64,000 nucleotides of DNA from Cryobacterium sp. Y29 (GCF_002929825.1 NZ_PJJN01000035.1:280208-344207); one strand, 5' to 3'. Numbered from the stretch's first letter, positions 41,167 through 51,476 are shown. Notes: generated by a model from the sequence alone, not told the origin. Made by a program: numbers and translations.

Positions 41167-41796
41167 TTAGCGAGCTGCGTAGTACTCCACGACGAGCTGA
41201 ACTTCACAGGTCACCGGAATCTCGATGCGCTTCGGGGCGCGCACGAGGCGGGCCTGTAGCTTGTCGAGCTCAGCCTCGAGGTACGGCGGGAGCTTGGGGA
41301 GCAGGTCGACGTGTCCGCCGGCTGCTGCAACCTGGAAGGGCTCCATGCCCTCGCTGCGAGCCTTGACGTGCATGAGCTGGCCCGGCTTCACGCGGAAGGA
41401 AGGCCGGTCGACGAGCTCTCCGTCAACGAGGATGTGACGGTGCACGATCATCTGACGCGCCTGGGCCGTGGTGCGCGCAATCGCGGAACGAACGAGAAGG
41501 GCGTCGAGACGGGTCTCGAGGATCTCCACGAGGTTCTCACCGGTCAGTCCCTGACGACGACGAGCCTGCTCGAAGGCAATTTTGAGCTGGGCTTCGCGGA
41601 TGCCGTACTGGGCGCGTAAGCGCTGCTTTTCGCGAAGACGCACAGCGTAGTCCGAATCGGTCTTGCGCTTGGTGCGGCCGTGCTCGCCAGGTGCATAGGG
41701 GCGCTTCTCGAGGAAGCGGGCTGCCTTCGGCGTGAGGGCAATGCCCAGGGCGCGCGAGAGGCGAGTTTTACTGCGGGTACGTGACTTGGTAGACAC
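41167..41796 (-). CDS. rpsD: 30S ribosomal protein S4
   Basis: A 209-residue protein (STKSRTRSKTRLSRALGIAL at the start) with the S4 RNA-binding motif RLDALLVRSAIARTTAQARQMIVHRHI. The GTG at 41796 has AAAGGA upstream and gives the standard length; the in-frame extension upstream is not supported. It stands alone with a 198-bp leader and a strong terminator, outside any ribosomal protein operon. Confidence 0.97.
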   Translation of the reverse strand: MSTKSRTRSKTRLSRALGIALTPKAARFLEKRPYAPGEHGRTKRKTDSDYAVRLREKQRLRAQYGIREAQLKIAFEQARRRQGLTGENLVEILETRLDALLVRSAIARTTAQARQMIVHRHILVDGELVDRPSFRVKPGQLMHVKARSEGMEPFQVAAAGGHVDLLPKLPPYLEAELDKLQARLVRAPKRIEIPVTCEVQLVVEYYAAR

Positions 41797-41994
41797 GGTT
41801 TCCTTTCGATCGGACTCAATAACAGGGATACCAGGGCGAGTGTGGACGTAATCGACACAGGTCATGGGAGATCAGAGGATTGGGTGCCACGGGACGTTCG
41901 GCTACAGAACGATTCCCCTCCAAACTGGAAACGGACGCAGCCGCATGCCGAAACCAGTTGTAGGCAGAGATAAGGCTAGCACACGGGGGCACTC

Positions 41995-43335
41995 TTACTG
42001 ATTGCGCACTATTCTACGAATTTTGAGCAGGCGCGCAGAAATGTCGCGTTCGTGGCCGTGTTCGGTGGGCTCGTAGTAGCGGGTGTTTTTCAATTCGGTC
42101 GGCGGATATTGTTGGGTGACCACGCCGAGCGCATCATCGTGCGGGTACAGGTACCCCTTCCCATGACCGAGTCGTTTGGCACCAGGGTAATGCGCGTCGC
42201 GCATGCCCTTGGGCACTCGGCCCATCTTGCCGGCCCGCACATCGGCAATCGCCGCGTCGAGCGCCATGTAGGCGGCATTGGACTTGGGTGCGGTCGCGAG
42301 GTGCACGACGGCCTGAGCCAGGGGTATGCGGCCCTCAGGCATGCCGATCAGTTGCACGGCGTCGGCAGCGGCTACAGCGATCAGGAGCGATTGCGGGTCC
42401 GCCATACCGATGTCCTCGGAGGCGAGAACGATAATGCGCCGGCAAATGTAGCGCGGGTCTTCGCCGGCCTCGATCATGCGCGCCAGGTAGTGCAGTGCAG
42501 CGTCGACATCGCTGCCGCGCACCGATTTTATGAACGCGCTGATCACGTCGTAGTGCTCGTCACCGTTGCGGTCGTAGCGCAGCAAGGCACGATCAACGGC
42601 GAGGGCGACAACATCGGTCGTGATGACGGGCTTGCTGGTCGCTCCCGCTTCGAGCGTTGATTCGGCCGAAACGGATGCTGCTTCCAGCGCGGTCAGTGCC
42701 CGCCGCGCATCACCGGAGGCGAGTCGAATGATCGCGCCGCGGGCTTCTGGTTCGAGTTCGAACCGGTCGGCCAGGCCGCGCGCATCGGTGACGGCACGAT
42801 CGACGACGATGCCGAGGTCGTCGTCGCTGAGAACTTCGAGGGTGAGCAACAGGGAACGAGACAGTAAGGGGGAGATGATCGAGAACGACGGGTTTTCGGT
42901 CGTCGCGGCGACCAGGATGACGACGCCGTTCTCGACCCCGGGCAGCAGGGTGTCTTGTTGGGCCTTGGAGAAGCGGTGGATCTCGTCGAGAAACAGCACC
43001 GTCGCAAGGCCGTACAAATCGCGATTGGTACGGGCATCTTCCATTACCTGCCGCACGTCACGTACGCCGGCCGTCACGGCGGACAACTCGACGAATCGTC
43101 GCCCTGAGCTGTGCGCGATGGCTTGCGCGAGCGTTGTTTTTCCGGTACCGGGCGGTCCCCACAAGATGACCGATACGCTGCCGCGCTCCCCGGTCTTGTC
43201 GCTCGCGAGACTCACCAGTGGCGAACCCGGCGTCAGCAGGTGGCGCTGACCGGCGACCTCGTCAAGAGTTTTTGGGCGCATTCGTACGGCGAGGGGGGTC
43301 GCACCACTGCGCAGACCCGGTTGAGCATCCGACAT
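41995..43335 (-). CDS. rarA: replication-associated recombination protein A (RarA/MgsA), AAA+ ATPase
   Basis: A 446-residue clamp-loader-like ATPase that acts at stalled forks. Walker [16 protein letters not shown], Walker [23 protein letters not shown] and the C-terminal tetramerisation domain are present. The start is ATG 43335; a longer frame overlaps the divergent upstream region. It is divergent from the cyclophilin gene. Confidence 0.94.
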   Translation of the reverse strand: MSDAQPGLRSGATPLAVRMRPKTLDEVAGQRHLLTPGSPLVSLASDKTGERGSVSVILWGPPGTGKTTLAQAIAHSSGRRFVELSAVTAGVRDVRQVMEDARTNRDLYGLATVLFLDEIHRFSKAQQDTLLPGVENGVVILVAATTENPSFSIISPLLSRSLLLTLEVLSDDDLGIVVDRAVTDARGLADRFELEPEARGAIIRLASGDARRALTALEAASVSAESTLEAGATSKPVITTDVVALAVDRALLRYDRNGDEHYDVISAFIKSVRGSDVDAALHYLARMIEAGEDPRYICRRIIVLASEDIGMADPQSLLIAVAAADAVQLIGMPEGRIPLAQAVVHLATAPKSNAAYMALDAAIADVRAGKMGRVPKGMRDAHYPGAKRLGHGKGYLYPHDDALGVVTQQYPPTELKNTRYYEPTEHGHERDISARLLKIRRIVRNQ

Positions 43336-43442
43336 TCTTCCAGCGTAGTTTGTGCGTAGAGTTCTACGAGGTCGGGGGCACGACGCGTCCGATTGCTTTG
43401 TGTTCGGTCGTCGCCAACCCCGACGACCCTGGAGGGGTTCTA

Positions 43443-44258
43443 GTGGCTTCGAATTACAAGCTTGAGCGTGCGGCACGTGAAGAGCGCGGACGCGTTCGTT
43501 CCTACCAAGCCAGACGGGCCGTGCACGAGCACCAGAAGAAGCGTCGTGTGCGCGACAACGTGATCGCCGGTGGCGGTCTGCTCGTGGTGTCGACCCTGAT
43601 CGTAATCGCTCAGGTCTTCTACTTCGACGGCGGCCCCGGCACCCCGGCACCCACAGCAGCAGCGAGTGCCACTCCGACAGCGCCCGGCACAGCAGCAGCG
43701 GGTGAGAATAGCGGAGACGTCCCCGCGAGCACCCTCGCCGAAGGTCGCACCTGGACTGGAACCCTCACCCTCAACGATGTCAACCTCGGCATCGAGCTTG
43801 ACGGTGCCCTGGCACCACAGGCAGTCTCTTCCACCATCAGCCTCGCCCAGACCGGTTTTTACACCGGTGTCACGTGCCATCGCCTCACCACGGGTGGGTT
43901 CTTCGTGCTGCAGTGCGGCGATCCTGACGCCGAAAAAACCAGCGCAGATGCCACGCACGGCCCGGGTTACAGTTATGGGCCTGTGGAGAACGCCCCGGCC
44001 GACAATATCTACCCCGCCGGAACACTCGCGATGGCCCGTCAAGGCGGAAATGGGTACAGCATGGGGAGTCAGTTCTTCGTGGTCTATGACGACACGACCA
44101 TCCCATCGGACGCGGGCGGTGGCTATACCGTGCTCGGCCACGTGACGAGTGGCCTGGACGAGCTCAAGGCCCAGATCACGGATGCCGGAACCGCGGATGG
44201 TGCCGGCGACGGTGCCCCGAAGGTGCCAACGACGATCACGGGCATAACAGTTCAGTAG
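43443..44258 (+). CDS. membrane-anchored peptidyl-prolyl isomerase (cyclophilin)
   Basis: A 271-residue protein with a short basic cytosolic part, one membrane helix at about 43-62 ([22 protein letters not shown]), a Thr/Ala/Pro-rich linker and an extracytoplasmic cyclophilin domain from about residue 98 to the end ([39 protein letters not shown]). Several catalytic-loop positions differ from canonical cyclophilins (FVLQCGD instead of FMIQGGD), so activity may be altered. The GTG at 43443 has GGAGGGG upstream. DUF349 follows. Confidence 0.88.
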   Translation: MASNYKLERAAREERGRVRSYQARRAVHEHQKKRRVRDNVIAGGGLLVVSTLIVIAQVFYFDGGPGTPAPTAAASATPTAPGTAAAGENSGDVPASTLAEGRTWTGTLTLNDVNLGIELDGALAPQAVSSTISLAQTGFYTGVTCHRLTTGGFFVLQCGDPDAEKTSADATHGPGYSYGPVENAPADNIYPAGTLAMARQGGNGYSMGSQFFVVYDDTTIPSDAGGGYTVLGHVTSGLDELKAQITDAGTADGAGDGAPKVPTTITGITVQ

Positions 44259-44278
44259 GATCAATCGACCCGCCTGCG

Positions 44279-44290
44279 CTATTGCAATAG
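44279..44290. promoter_or_regulatory. 12-bp perfect palindrome upstream of the DUF349 gene
   Basis: CTATTGCAATAG reads the same on both strands, in the 100-bp gap between the cyclophilin and DUF349 genes. It could be an operator half-site pair. No regulator is known for it, so this is only a pattern. Confidence 0.35.
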
Positions 44291-44368
44291 GCTTATCAGG
44301 GTATTTCCTGGCTCCGCACTCGTCACTCCCGCGGATTCACACACAACAACTCAGCAAAGGTGAGGCTC

Positions 44369-45601
44369 TTGACTACGACAGATCAGCAACCATGGGGTCG
44401 CGTAGACGAAACCGGCACGGTCTACGTGCGCGAGGCCGATGGCGAACGCGCCGTCGGCCAGTACCCGGATGCCACTCCGGAAGAGGCCCTGGCCTACTTC
44501 GAACGCAAGTACGTTGAGCTCAACGGGCAGGTCACCCTGCTCGAACAGCGTGCGAAGGGTGGCGCTCCGGCGGCGGATATCGCCAAGTCGGTCGCCAACC
44601 TCACCGTCGCCGTTGCCAACGCCAACGCCGTTGGCAATCTCGCCGCACTGGCCGAACGTCTCGGTGCTCTCGACGGGGCCGTCAGTGAGCTCACCGAGCA
44701 GCAGAGCATCGAGACCAAGGCCGCGTCCGCTGCCGCCGTCGCTGAGCGGGCCGAGATCGTGACCGAGGCCGAGCGTCTCGCCGCCGAAGATCCGGCGAAG
44801 ACGCAGTGGAAGCAGACCAGCGCTGCCCTAGACGACTTGTTTGCTAAATGGCAGGCACACCAGCACGATGCCCCGCGCATTCCCAAGGGGGAAGCCAACG
44901 ACCTCTGGAAGCGCTTCCGTGCCGCACGCACGACGATCGAGCAGAACCGCAAGGCCTTTTTCGCCGAGCTCGACAGCGCTCACAAAGACGTGCGCACCAA
45001 GAAGCAGCACTTGATCGAACAGGCGGAGGCCCTGGCCCCGCAGGGTGCCGATGGCGTCTCGACGTACCGAAACTTGCTTGACGAGTGGAAGAAGGCCGGT
45101 CGCAGCGGCAAGAAGCAGGACGACGCCATGTGGGCGAAGTTCAAGGCCGCCGGCGATGTGCTCTACTCGGTCAAGAGCGAGGTCGAAGCCCAGGACAACG
45201 AGGAGTTCTCCGCGAACCTCGTGCTCAAGCTCGAGCTGCTGACCGAGGCCGAAACCCTGCTCACCACGAGTGACCGTAACGCCGGCCGCGACACGCTTAC
45301 CGTGATCCAGCGTAAGTGGGATGAAATCGGCAAGGTCCCCCGCGATCAGGTCAAGCCGATCGAGGATCGTCTGCGCAAGGTGGAAGCCGTCGTCCGCAAA
45401 CTCGATGACGACCACTGGAAGCGCAACAACCCGGAGACGAAGGCCCGTACGGAGGGCCTCGCCGGCCAGCTGAACGACGCGATTGCCAAGCTCGAAGCTG
45501 AGCTGGTCGCGGCGCAGAAAGGCCAAAACGCCCGCGCCATCAAGGACGCCACCGAAGCGCTCGAGGCCCGCAAGGCCTGGCTGAAGGCGATCGGCCAGTA
45601 G
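44369..45601 (+). CDS. DUF349 family protein
   Basis: A 410-residue, highly charged, largely helical protein with several DUF349 repeats (WKQTSAALDDLFAKW, LLDEWKKAGRSGKKQDDAMWAKFKAA, IQRKWDEIGKVPRD), each carrying the Trp/Phe pattern of the family. Its role is unknown. I chose the TTG at 44369, which has AAAGGTGAGG a few bases upstream; a GTG at 44360 gives three more residues. A stem-loop terminator follows. Confidence 0.88.
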   Translation: MTTTDQQPWGRVDETGTVYVREADGERAVGQYPDATPEEALAYFERKYVELNGQVTLLEQRAKGGAPAADIAKSVANLTVAVANANAVGNLAALAERLGALDGAVSELTEQQSIETKAASAAAVAERAEIVTEAERLAAEDPAKTQWKQTSAALDDLFAKWQAHQHDAPRIPKGEANDLWKRFRAARTTIEQNRKAFFAELDSAHKDVRTKKQHLIEQAEALAPQGADGVSTYRNLLDEWKKAGRSGKKQDDAMWAKFKAAGDVLYSVKSEVEAQDNEEFSANLVLKLELLTEAETLLTTSDRNAGRDTLTVIQRKWDEIGKVPRDQVKPIEDRLRKVEAVVRKLDDDHWKRNNPETKARTEGLAGQLNDAIAKLEAELVAAQKGQNARAIKDATEALEARKAWLKAIGQ

Positions 45602-45612
45602 CCAGAGCGGCA

Positions 45613-45660
45613 GCGGACTCCCGCGGAGTTATGCACACTCCACGGGGGTCCGCACTTTAT
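45613..45660 (+). terminator. stem-loop terminator after the DUF349 gene
   Basis: Arms of 17 bases (45613-45629 and 45637-45653) pair with one G-U pair and one mismatch around a 7-base loop, followed by ACTTTAT. It starts 12 bases after the stop codon. Confidence 0.75.
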
Positions 45661-45665
45661 CCACA
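45657..45665 (+). other. DnaA-box-like 9-mer
   Basis: A perfect TTATCCACA overlaps the end of the DUF349 terminator and precedes the AbiEi-like gene. Confidence 0.4.
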
Positions 45666-45715
45666 GATGCGGCCCCTCAAGGGATCTGAATCGGTAAGGC
45701 CGTCACTCTGGGAGC

Positions 45716-46324
45716 ATGACGAATCTACCGGGACGACCGCTCACCATAAACGATCTCCCGCTCACCGAGCTCTACAGCGCCCGCCTCGATGGCCAGGTCT
45801 TTCAAGTAGCTGATTCCTGGTGCGTGATCGATGAGATAGACGGATGTGATACTCGGGCTATCGCCGCCAGCCAGTTGGTCCCGCCCCGCGCCATCGCCGA
45901 ACAACTCACCGCCGCGTGGATCTACGGCCTCGCACCGGAGCCGCGTCGCCACCAGTTCTGTGTGCTGATCAGCGCGCGCGCCACCGCTGTGTGGTCTCCG
46001 CGGGCGCAGGTGCGTGAAATCGTGCGTTCTCCCGATGACGTCCGCACCATCTCGGGGGTGCGGGTTACCACGCCCCTGCGTACCGCGGTCGACCTTGCGC
46101 GCTACACGCCCGGTACCACGTCGGCCGCCGGACTCACCGCCCTGCTGGCCCGCCTCCTGCACTACGGCGAGTACCCCGATGTCTCGGCCGCCATTCGCCT
46201 CTGCAAACGCGGCAGCCCCGCTCACAGCACACTCGCCGTGGAGCGATTGGCGGCCGTTCGGGCGCCCTTGCAGGCCCTGCGGCTGCAGGGCCCGCAGCAT
46301 GCTGCCACCATCACCGCAGGTTAG
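45716..46324 (+). CDS. AbiEi-like hypothetical protein
   Basis: A 202-residue protein. The middle part (FCVLISARATAVWSPRAQVREIV, then ISGVRVTTPLRTAVDLARY) resembles the segment found in AbiEi-type antitoxins and in proteins carrying DUF559, but the C-terminal nuclease of DUF559 proteins is absent and no AbiEii toxin gene follows. It may therefore be a stand-alone relative with another role. Its stop overlaps the rel stop on the other strand. The start at 45716 has GGGAG only one base away, so a weak or later start is possible. Confidence 0.6.
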   Translation: MTNLPGRPLTINDLPLTELYSARLDGQVFQVADSWCVIDEIDGCDTRAIAASQLVPPRAIAEQLTAAWIYGLAPEPRRHQFCVLISARATAVWSPRAQVREIVRSPDDVRTISGVRVTTPLRTAVDLARYTPGTTSAAGLTALLARLLHYGEYPDVSAAIRLCKRGSPAHSTLAVERLAAVRAPLQALRLQGPQHAATITAG

Positions 46325-48576
46325 CCGTCGCTGACCCGGTACACGTCATAAACGGCATCGATGCGACGCACCGCGTTCAATACGCGATCGAGATGAGTCG
46401 TGTCACCCATTTCGAATACAAAACGGCTCAGCGCCAGCCGGTCACTCGAGGTGTTGACGCTAGCCGAGAGAATATTCACGTGGTGCTCTGACAGTACCCG
46501 GGTGACATCGGAGAGCAGCCCGGCACGGTCGAGAGCTTCAATTTGTATATGCACGAGGAAGAGGCTCTTGGAGGTGGGTGCCCAATCGACCTCGATCATG
46601 CGCTCAGGTTCTTTGAGCAACGACTGCACATTGTGGCAGGAAGCCTGATGCACCGAAACGCCGGCGCCACGAGTGACGAACCCGACGATCTTGTCACCGG
46701 GCACCGGAGTACAACAACGGGCGAGTTTGACCAGAATGTCGGGCGCACCGCGCACGAGCACACCCGAATCAGTATTGCGGGTGGACTGGGTGCGACCCCG
46801 TGCGGCGACCGGAAAGTCGTTGTTGTCGTTGTCGTCGATGCTTTGCACCGAGGAGACAACCTTTTCAAGTACCGACTGGGTTGAAACGTGACCTTCACCC
46901 ACAGCGGCATAGAGCGCCGATACGTCTTCATACTTGAGCTGGGCCGCGACCTCCGCGAAGGAATCCTGGTTCATCAGCTTCTGCAGGGGGAGGTTCTGCT
47001 TGCGCATCGCACGCGCGATGGCGTCGCGACCCTGTTCGATGGCTTCGTCGCGGCGTTCTTTCGTGAACCATTGCCGGATCTTGTTGCGCGCCCGGGGGCT
47101 CTTGACGAAGTTCAGCCAATCCTTGCTCGGGCCGGAGTCAGGGTTCTTGGAAGTGAACACCTCGACGACGTCGCCGGTGATCAGCTCGTTCTCCAACGGC
47201 ACCAGTCGGCCGTTGACTTTGGCACCCATGGTGCGGTGGCCAACCTCGGTGTGCACCGCATAGGCGAAGTCAACCGGGGTGGCGCCGGAGGGCAGGCCAA
47301 TGACCCGGCCTTTCGGCGTGAAGACGTAAACCTCCTTGGCGCCGATCTCATAACGCAGGGAGTCAAGGAACTCGCCCGGGTCGGCCGTTTCGGCCTGCCA
47401 GTCAGAGATGTGCGCGAGCCACGCCATATCGGTATCGCTCTGGAGACCTGGCCCGCCGGTGCTCTTACCGTTGACCTGTTCCTTGTACTTCCAATGCGCG
47501 GCAACGCCAAACTCAGCACGCTGGTGCATTTCGGTGGTGCGAATCTGAATTTCCACTGCGCGACCGCTCGGGCCGAGCACGGTCGTGTGCAGGGACTGGT
47601 ACAGGTTGAACTTCGGGGTGGCGATGTAGTCCTTGAACCGGCCGGGCAGCGGTGTCCACCGGGCGTGGACGGAACCCAGCACGGCGTAGCAGTCCCGCAC
47701 AGAGTTCACGAGAACGCGAATACCGACAAGGTCGTAGATCTCATCGAATTCCCGGCCGCGCACGACCATCTTCTGGTAGATCGAGTAGTACTGTTTGGGT
47801 CGACCGGCAACTTTGCCGCGAATGCGTGCCGATTTGAGGTCATCGTTGATGGTATCGATGACCTGCTGAACGAACTCTTCGCGCTGCGGCGTGCGCTGCT
47901 TGACCAGACTTTCGATCTCGGCGTACAACTTGGGGTACAGCACCGCAAAAGACAGGTCTTCGAGTTCCCATTTGATGGTTTGGATACCCAGCCGATGCGC
48001 TAGGGGCGCGTAGATCTCCAACGTCTCTGTCGCTTTTCGCACGGCGGATGCGTTGGGCACGAAGCCCCAGGTGCGCGCATTGTGCAGCCGGTCGGCGAGT
48101 TTGATGATGAGCACCCGAATGTCTTTGGACATTGCGACGATCATCTTGCGCACGGTCTCAGCCTGGGTCGAATCGCCGTACTTCACCTTGTCGAGCTTGG
48201 TGACCCCATCCACCAGCATCGCGATTTCATCACCGAAGTCGGCCCGGAGTGCGTCGAGGGTGTATTTTGTGTCTTCCACGGTGTCGTGCAGCAGCGCTGC
48301 GGCGATGGTCTTGGTACCGATCCCCAGGTCGGCCAGAATCTGAGCTACCGCAACCGGGTGCGTGATATACGGCTCCCCGCTGTGCCGAAACTGCCCGTCG
48401 TGTGCTCGCTCGGCAGCGGTATACGCGCGTTCGATGATCGATAGATCGACCTTGGGGTGGTTCGACCGGACTGTCTTGATCAAGCGATCGACGGCACCGG
48501 CAGGCTGCGCGCGCGAGAAAATGCGCGGCACTAGTCGGCGCAGCGAGGCCGGGGATGGGGTTGTCGTGTCGGTCAT
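46321..48576 (-). CDS. rel: bifunctional (p)ppGpp synthetase/hydrolase
   Basis: A 751-residue RelA/SpoT homolog. The hydrolase HD domain has HDTVEDTKYTLD; the synthetase domain follows (about 225-350, with YQSLHTTVLGP); then TGS (VYVFTPKGRVIGLP), helical and zinc-finger-like regions (CCTPVPGDKIVGFVTRG) and a C-terminal ACT domain. It makes and degrades the stringent-response alarmone. I chose the ATG at 48576 with GAGGTGAG upstream. It lies alone, facing the AbiEi-like gene, 165 bases after secF. Confidence 0.96.
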   Translation of the reverse strand: MTDTTTPSPASLRRLVPRIFSRAQPAGAVDRLIKTVRSNHPKVDLSIIERAYTAAERAHDGQFRHSGEPYITHPVAVAQILADLGIGTKTIAAALLHDTVEDTKYTLDALRADFGDEIAMLVDGVTKLDKVKYGDSTQAETVRKMIVAMSKDIRVLIIKLADRLHNARTWGFVPNASAVRKATETLEIYAPLAHRLGIQTIKWELEDLSFAVLYPKLYAEIESLVKQRTPQREEFVQQVIDTINDDLKSARIRGKVAGRPKQYYSIYQKMVVRGREFDEIYDLVGIRVLVNSVRDCYAVLGSVHARWTPLPGRFKDYIATPKFNLYQSLHTTVLGPSGRAVEIQIRTTEMHQRAEFGVAAHWKYKEQVNGKSTGGPGLQSDTDMAWLAHISDWQAETADPGEFLDSLRYEIGAKEVYVFTPKGRVIGLPSGATPVDFAYAVHTEVGHRTMGAKVNGRLVPLENELITGDVVEVFTSKNPDSGPSKDWLNFVKSPRARNKIRQWFTKERRDEAIEQGRDAIARAMRKQNLPLQKLMNQDSFAEVAAQLKYEDVSALYAAVGEGHVSTQSVLEKVVSSVQSIDDNDNNDFPVAARGRTQSTRNTDSGVLVRGAPDILVKLARCCTPVPGDKIVGFVTRGAGVSVHQASCHNVQSLLKEPERMIEVDWAPTSKSLFLVHIQIEALDRAGLLSDVTRVLSEHHVNILSASVNTSSDRLALSRFVFEMGDTTHLDRVLNAVRRIDAVYDVYRVSDG

Positions 48577-48692
48577 AATCTCACCTCGTACTTCACGCTC
48601 TGCAGGGGCGGGTGTGCGTACTGTCAATTATGCCGGTTCTCTGAGGCTCACCCGTACGCCCCCAGCGATCACGTATCGATCACATGCGGAAA

Positions 48693-48716
48693 CGGCCGAC
48701 CCGAAAGGGCCGGCCG
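48693..48716 (-). terminator. stem-loop terminator after secF
   Basis: A GC-rich stem (CGGCCGACCC with GGGCCGGCCG, closed by a G-U pair in the RNA) around a GAAA-type tetraloop lies 26-49 bases beyond the secF stop. Only a short U-run follows, so efficiency is uncertain. Confidence 0.6.
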
Positions 48717-48741
48717 CTTCTCGTCGTGCACGTTCGTGCGA

Positions 48742-49755
48742 CTACACCGTGACCATCCCCGCGGTTGGAGCTGATGCCTTGGCACGAGCGGCGAGGGCTT
48801 TTTTGTCGTGCTTGCGAATGGCATCCTCACCGTTTCGCAGCTGGGCGTACAGCGGTGTGGCAATGAAGATGGTCGAGTAGGTACCAACCAGAACTCCAAT
48901 GAGCAGCGCGAGCGAGATATCGCGCAGGGTGCCGGCACCCAGAACGAACGCACCGATGAACAAAATGGATGCCACGGGCAGGGCAGCCACGACCGAGGTG
49001 TTGATCGAGCGAACGAGCGTCTGGTTGACGGCGAGATTGACCGACTCGGAGAAGGTTCGGCTCGAGCCTGAACCGTCAAGATTGGTGTTCTCGCGAATCT
49101 TATCGAAGACCACAACGGTGTCGTAAAGCGAGTAGCCAAGAATCGTGAGGAATCCGATGACTGCCGCCGGCGTGATTTCGAAACCCGTGATTCCGTAGAA
49201 ACCGGCCGTGATGACGAGGTCGTGCAGCAGCGCTACCATGGCCGCCACCGACATCTTCCACGTTCGGAAGTACACGGCCATGATGATGGCGGCGAGTACC
49301 AGGAACACCACAAGCGCCCGCAGGGCCTGTCCGGTGATGTCCTGACCCCAGGTCGCACCGATGAAGGAGGTCGCGACTTCAGTGACGGGCACGTCATACG
49401 CCGTGGCGAGAGCGTCACGCACTTCCGAAGTCTGCCCTTCCGACAGCTGATCAGTCTGCACCCGGACACCATCAGAACCGATGGTGGAAATCTTCGCCAC
49501 AGCTTCGGGAACGACGTTTGCGACGGCATCCGTTGCCGTGGTCTCGGACTGGCTCGTCGTCTGCGAAACAACGAACTCGCTGCCCCCGGTAAATTCGATA
49601 CCGAAGACGAAGCCTCCGCGCAGCAGGAACGGACCGACGATGGCGATGAGAATCATGCCACCGGCGATGAGGTACCACAGTTTGCGGCGCCCGACGATAT
49701 TGAGCGAGCGCGCGCCCGTGTAGAGGTCATTTCCGAACTGCGAGAAACTGGCCAT
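48742..49755 (-). CDS. secF: protein translocase subunit SecF
   Basis: A 337-residue membrane protein of the RND superfamily that, with SecD, uses the proton gradient to help pull proteins through SecYEG. It has a first helix at about 25-45, a periplasmic-type domain (GIEFTGGSEFVVSQ) and five further helices including FYGITGFEITPAAVIGFLTILGYSLYDTVVVFDKIREN. Its ATG shares one base with the secD stop. Confidence 0.96.
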   Translation of the reverse strand: MASFSQFGNDLYTGARSLNIVGRRKLWYLIAGGMILIAIVGPFLLRGGFVFGIEFTGGSEFVVSQTTSQSETTATDAVANVVPEAVAKISTIGSDGVRVQTDQLSEGQTSEVRDALATAYDVPVTEVATSFIGATWGQDITGQALRALVVFLVLAAIIMAVYFRTWKMSVAAMVALLHDLVITAGFYGITGFEITPAAVIGFLTILGYSLYDTVVVFDKIRENTNLDGSGSSRTFSESVNLAVNQTLVRSINTSVVAALPVASILFIGAFVLGAGTLRDISLALLIGVLVGTYSTIFIATPLYAQLRNGEDAIRKHDKKALAARAKASAPTAGMVTV

Positions 49756-51476
49756 CAGGAATCCTTCCTGTCTGTCGATCGATCAGTGCTGGTTCCGACG
49801 AGTTCCGATGCCTTACGTTCGGCGATGGTCTGCCGTTTGGCCGCCTCTTTGCTGGAGGAGGAAGCTTTGGTCCCCGATACGGCTGCCGAGGGCTCAAATC
49901 GAGCGCGTCCCCGGTACACGGCACCGAGCGCTCGCGGATCGAGCCCGCTCAGTTTGTGGCCCTCGTTGAAGAACTTCGTCTGAGCGACCAGCTGAAGCAT
50001 CGGGTGGGTGAACAAGCCGACCACGAGGAGGTCGACGACCGTGGTGAGGCCGAGGGTCAGTGCGAAACCACGCACGTTGCCGACGGCGAGCACGAACAGT
50101 ACGGCTGCGGCAAGGAAGTTGACAACGTCGGAGGCGACGATGGTGCGGAAGGCTCGCTTCCAGCCGGCCTCGACCGAGGACTCCAGCCCGCGGCCGTCAC
50201 GCAGCTCGTCTCGCACGCGTTCGAAGTAGACGATGAATGAGTCGGCGGTGATACCGATGGCCACGATCAAACCGGCGACACCGGCCAGGGACAGGCGATA
50301 GCCCTCGCGCCAGGACAGGATGGTGATCAAAAGGTAGGTGATCACCGCTGCCACGCCGAGGGACGCAACCGTGATCAGACCGAGAAGGCGGTACTGCGCG
50401 AGCGAGTACATGACAACGAGGATCAAACCGATCAGGCCGGCGATGAGCCCATTGAGGAGTTGCGTCGAACCGAGCGTCGCCGAGATGGTGTCCTGGCTTT
50501 GCACGGTGAAGCTGATGGGGAGAGCACCGAACTTCAGCTGGTCAGCCAGAGCCTTGGAACTGTCCTGATCGAAGGAACCGGTGATCTGCGGCCTGCCATC
50601 GAGGATGGCGCCCTGGGTGGCCGGCGCCGAAATAACACGGCCGTCGAGCACGATCGCAAATTGGTTCTGCACACCGGTGAGGTTGAACAGTCGTGTTGTG
50701 ACATCAGCGAATTTCGACGTTCCCGTGCTGTTGAAGACGATATTGACAGCCCACTCGCCCGTGGTCGCGCCGCTCTGCGTGGTGCGCTGGCCGTTGGTCG
50801 CGTCGGCGATCGTTGACCCGTCGACCTCGACCGGGCCGAGGATGTACTTGACCGTGCCGTCGGTTTCGCAGGTGATCAGGGGCTGATTGGCCGGCGCAAC
50901 ATTGGTCGTGTTGATTTTGCCGCAGTCGAAGGCGTCGTACTCGGCCTGGAGTGCGGGGGTGACGTAGTTCAGATCGCTCGCGTCGGTCGGTTCGACGGCG
51001 GGCGTGGTCGACAGGCTCGGATCGACAGGAGCCTGCGGTGCAGGCGTTGCGGTACCGTCAGCGCCGACGGTCTGGCCGGACGGCTGACCGGCGACGAGCA
51101 CCGCACGAAACTCGAGCTTGGCCGACGACTTGATGCGGTCCAGGGTGGCGTCATCGGGGGTACCGGGGATCGACACGACAATGTTTCGTCCGCCCTGAGT
51201 GTTGACCTCCGCCTCGGATACTCCCGAGGAGTTGACACGCTGGCGGATGATGCCCACCGCCTCGGTGAGCTGCTCCGAAGTCACGGTCGCGCCACTCTCA
51301 ACCTGTGGGGCGAGGATGATCTGTGTTCCACCCTCGAGGTCGAGTGCCAGTTTCGGCGTCCACGATCCGCTCTGGGTGAATACGCCGAAAGCGTTGAGGG
51401 CGATCAGGCCGACGATAAGCACGCCAAGCCAGGTCAGGGAACGCCAGGCCTTCTTAACCGGAGACGACTTAGCCAC
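49755..51476 (-). CDS. secD: protein translocase subunit SecD
   Basis: A 573-residue SecD with a first helix (about 12-32), the LALDLEGGTQIILAPQ motif, a large extracytoplasmic domain that holds an Ala/Pro/Thr-rich insert near 140-175, and five C-terminal helices including IGITADSFIVYFERVRDE. The start is GTG at 51476 with a weak ribosome site and a hairpin about 20 bases upstream. Confidence 0.96.
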   Translation of the reverse strand: MAKSSPVKKAWRSLTWLGVLIVGLIALNAFGVFTQSGSWTPKLALDLEGGTQIILAPQVESGATVTSEQLTEAVGIIRQRVNSSGVSEAEVNTQGGRNIVVSIPGTPDDATLDRIKSSAKLEFRAVLVAGQPSGQTVGADGTATPAPQAPVDPSLSTTPAVEPTDASDLNYVTPALQAEYDAFDCGKINTTNVAPANQPLITCETDGTVKYILGPVEVDGSTIADATNGQRTTQSGATTGEWAVNIVFNSTGTSKFADVTTRLFNLTGVQNQFAIVLDGRVISAPATQGAILDGRPQITGSFDQDSSKALADQLKFGALPISFTVQSQDTISATLGSTQLLNGLIAGLIGLILVVMYSLAQYRLLGLITVASLGVAAVITYLLITILSWREGYRLSLAGVAGLIVAIGITADSFIVYFERVRDELRDGRGLESSVEAGWKRAFRTIVASDVVNFLAAAVLFVLAVGNVRGFALTLGLTTVVDLLVVGLFTHPMLQLVAQTKFFNEGHKLSGLDPRALGAVYRGRARFEPSAAVSGTKASSSSKEAAKRQTIAERKASELVGTSTDRSTDRKDS

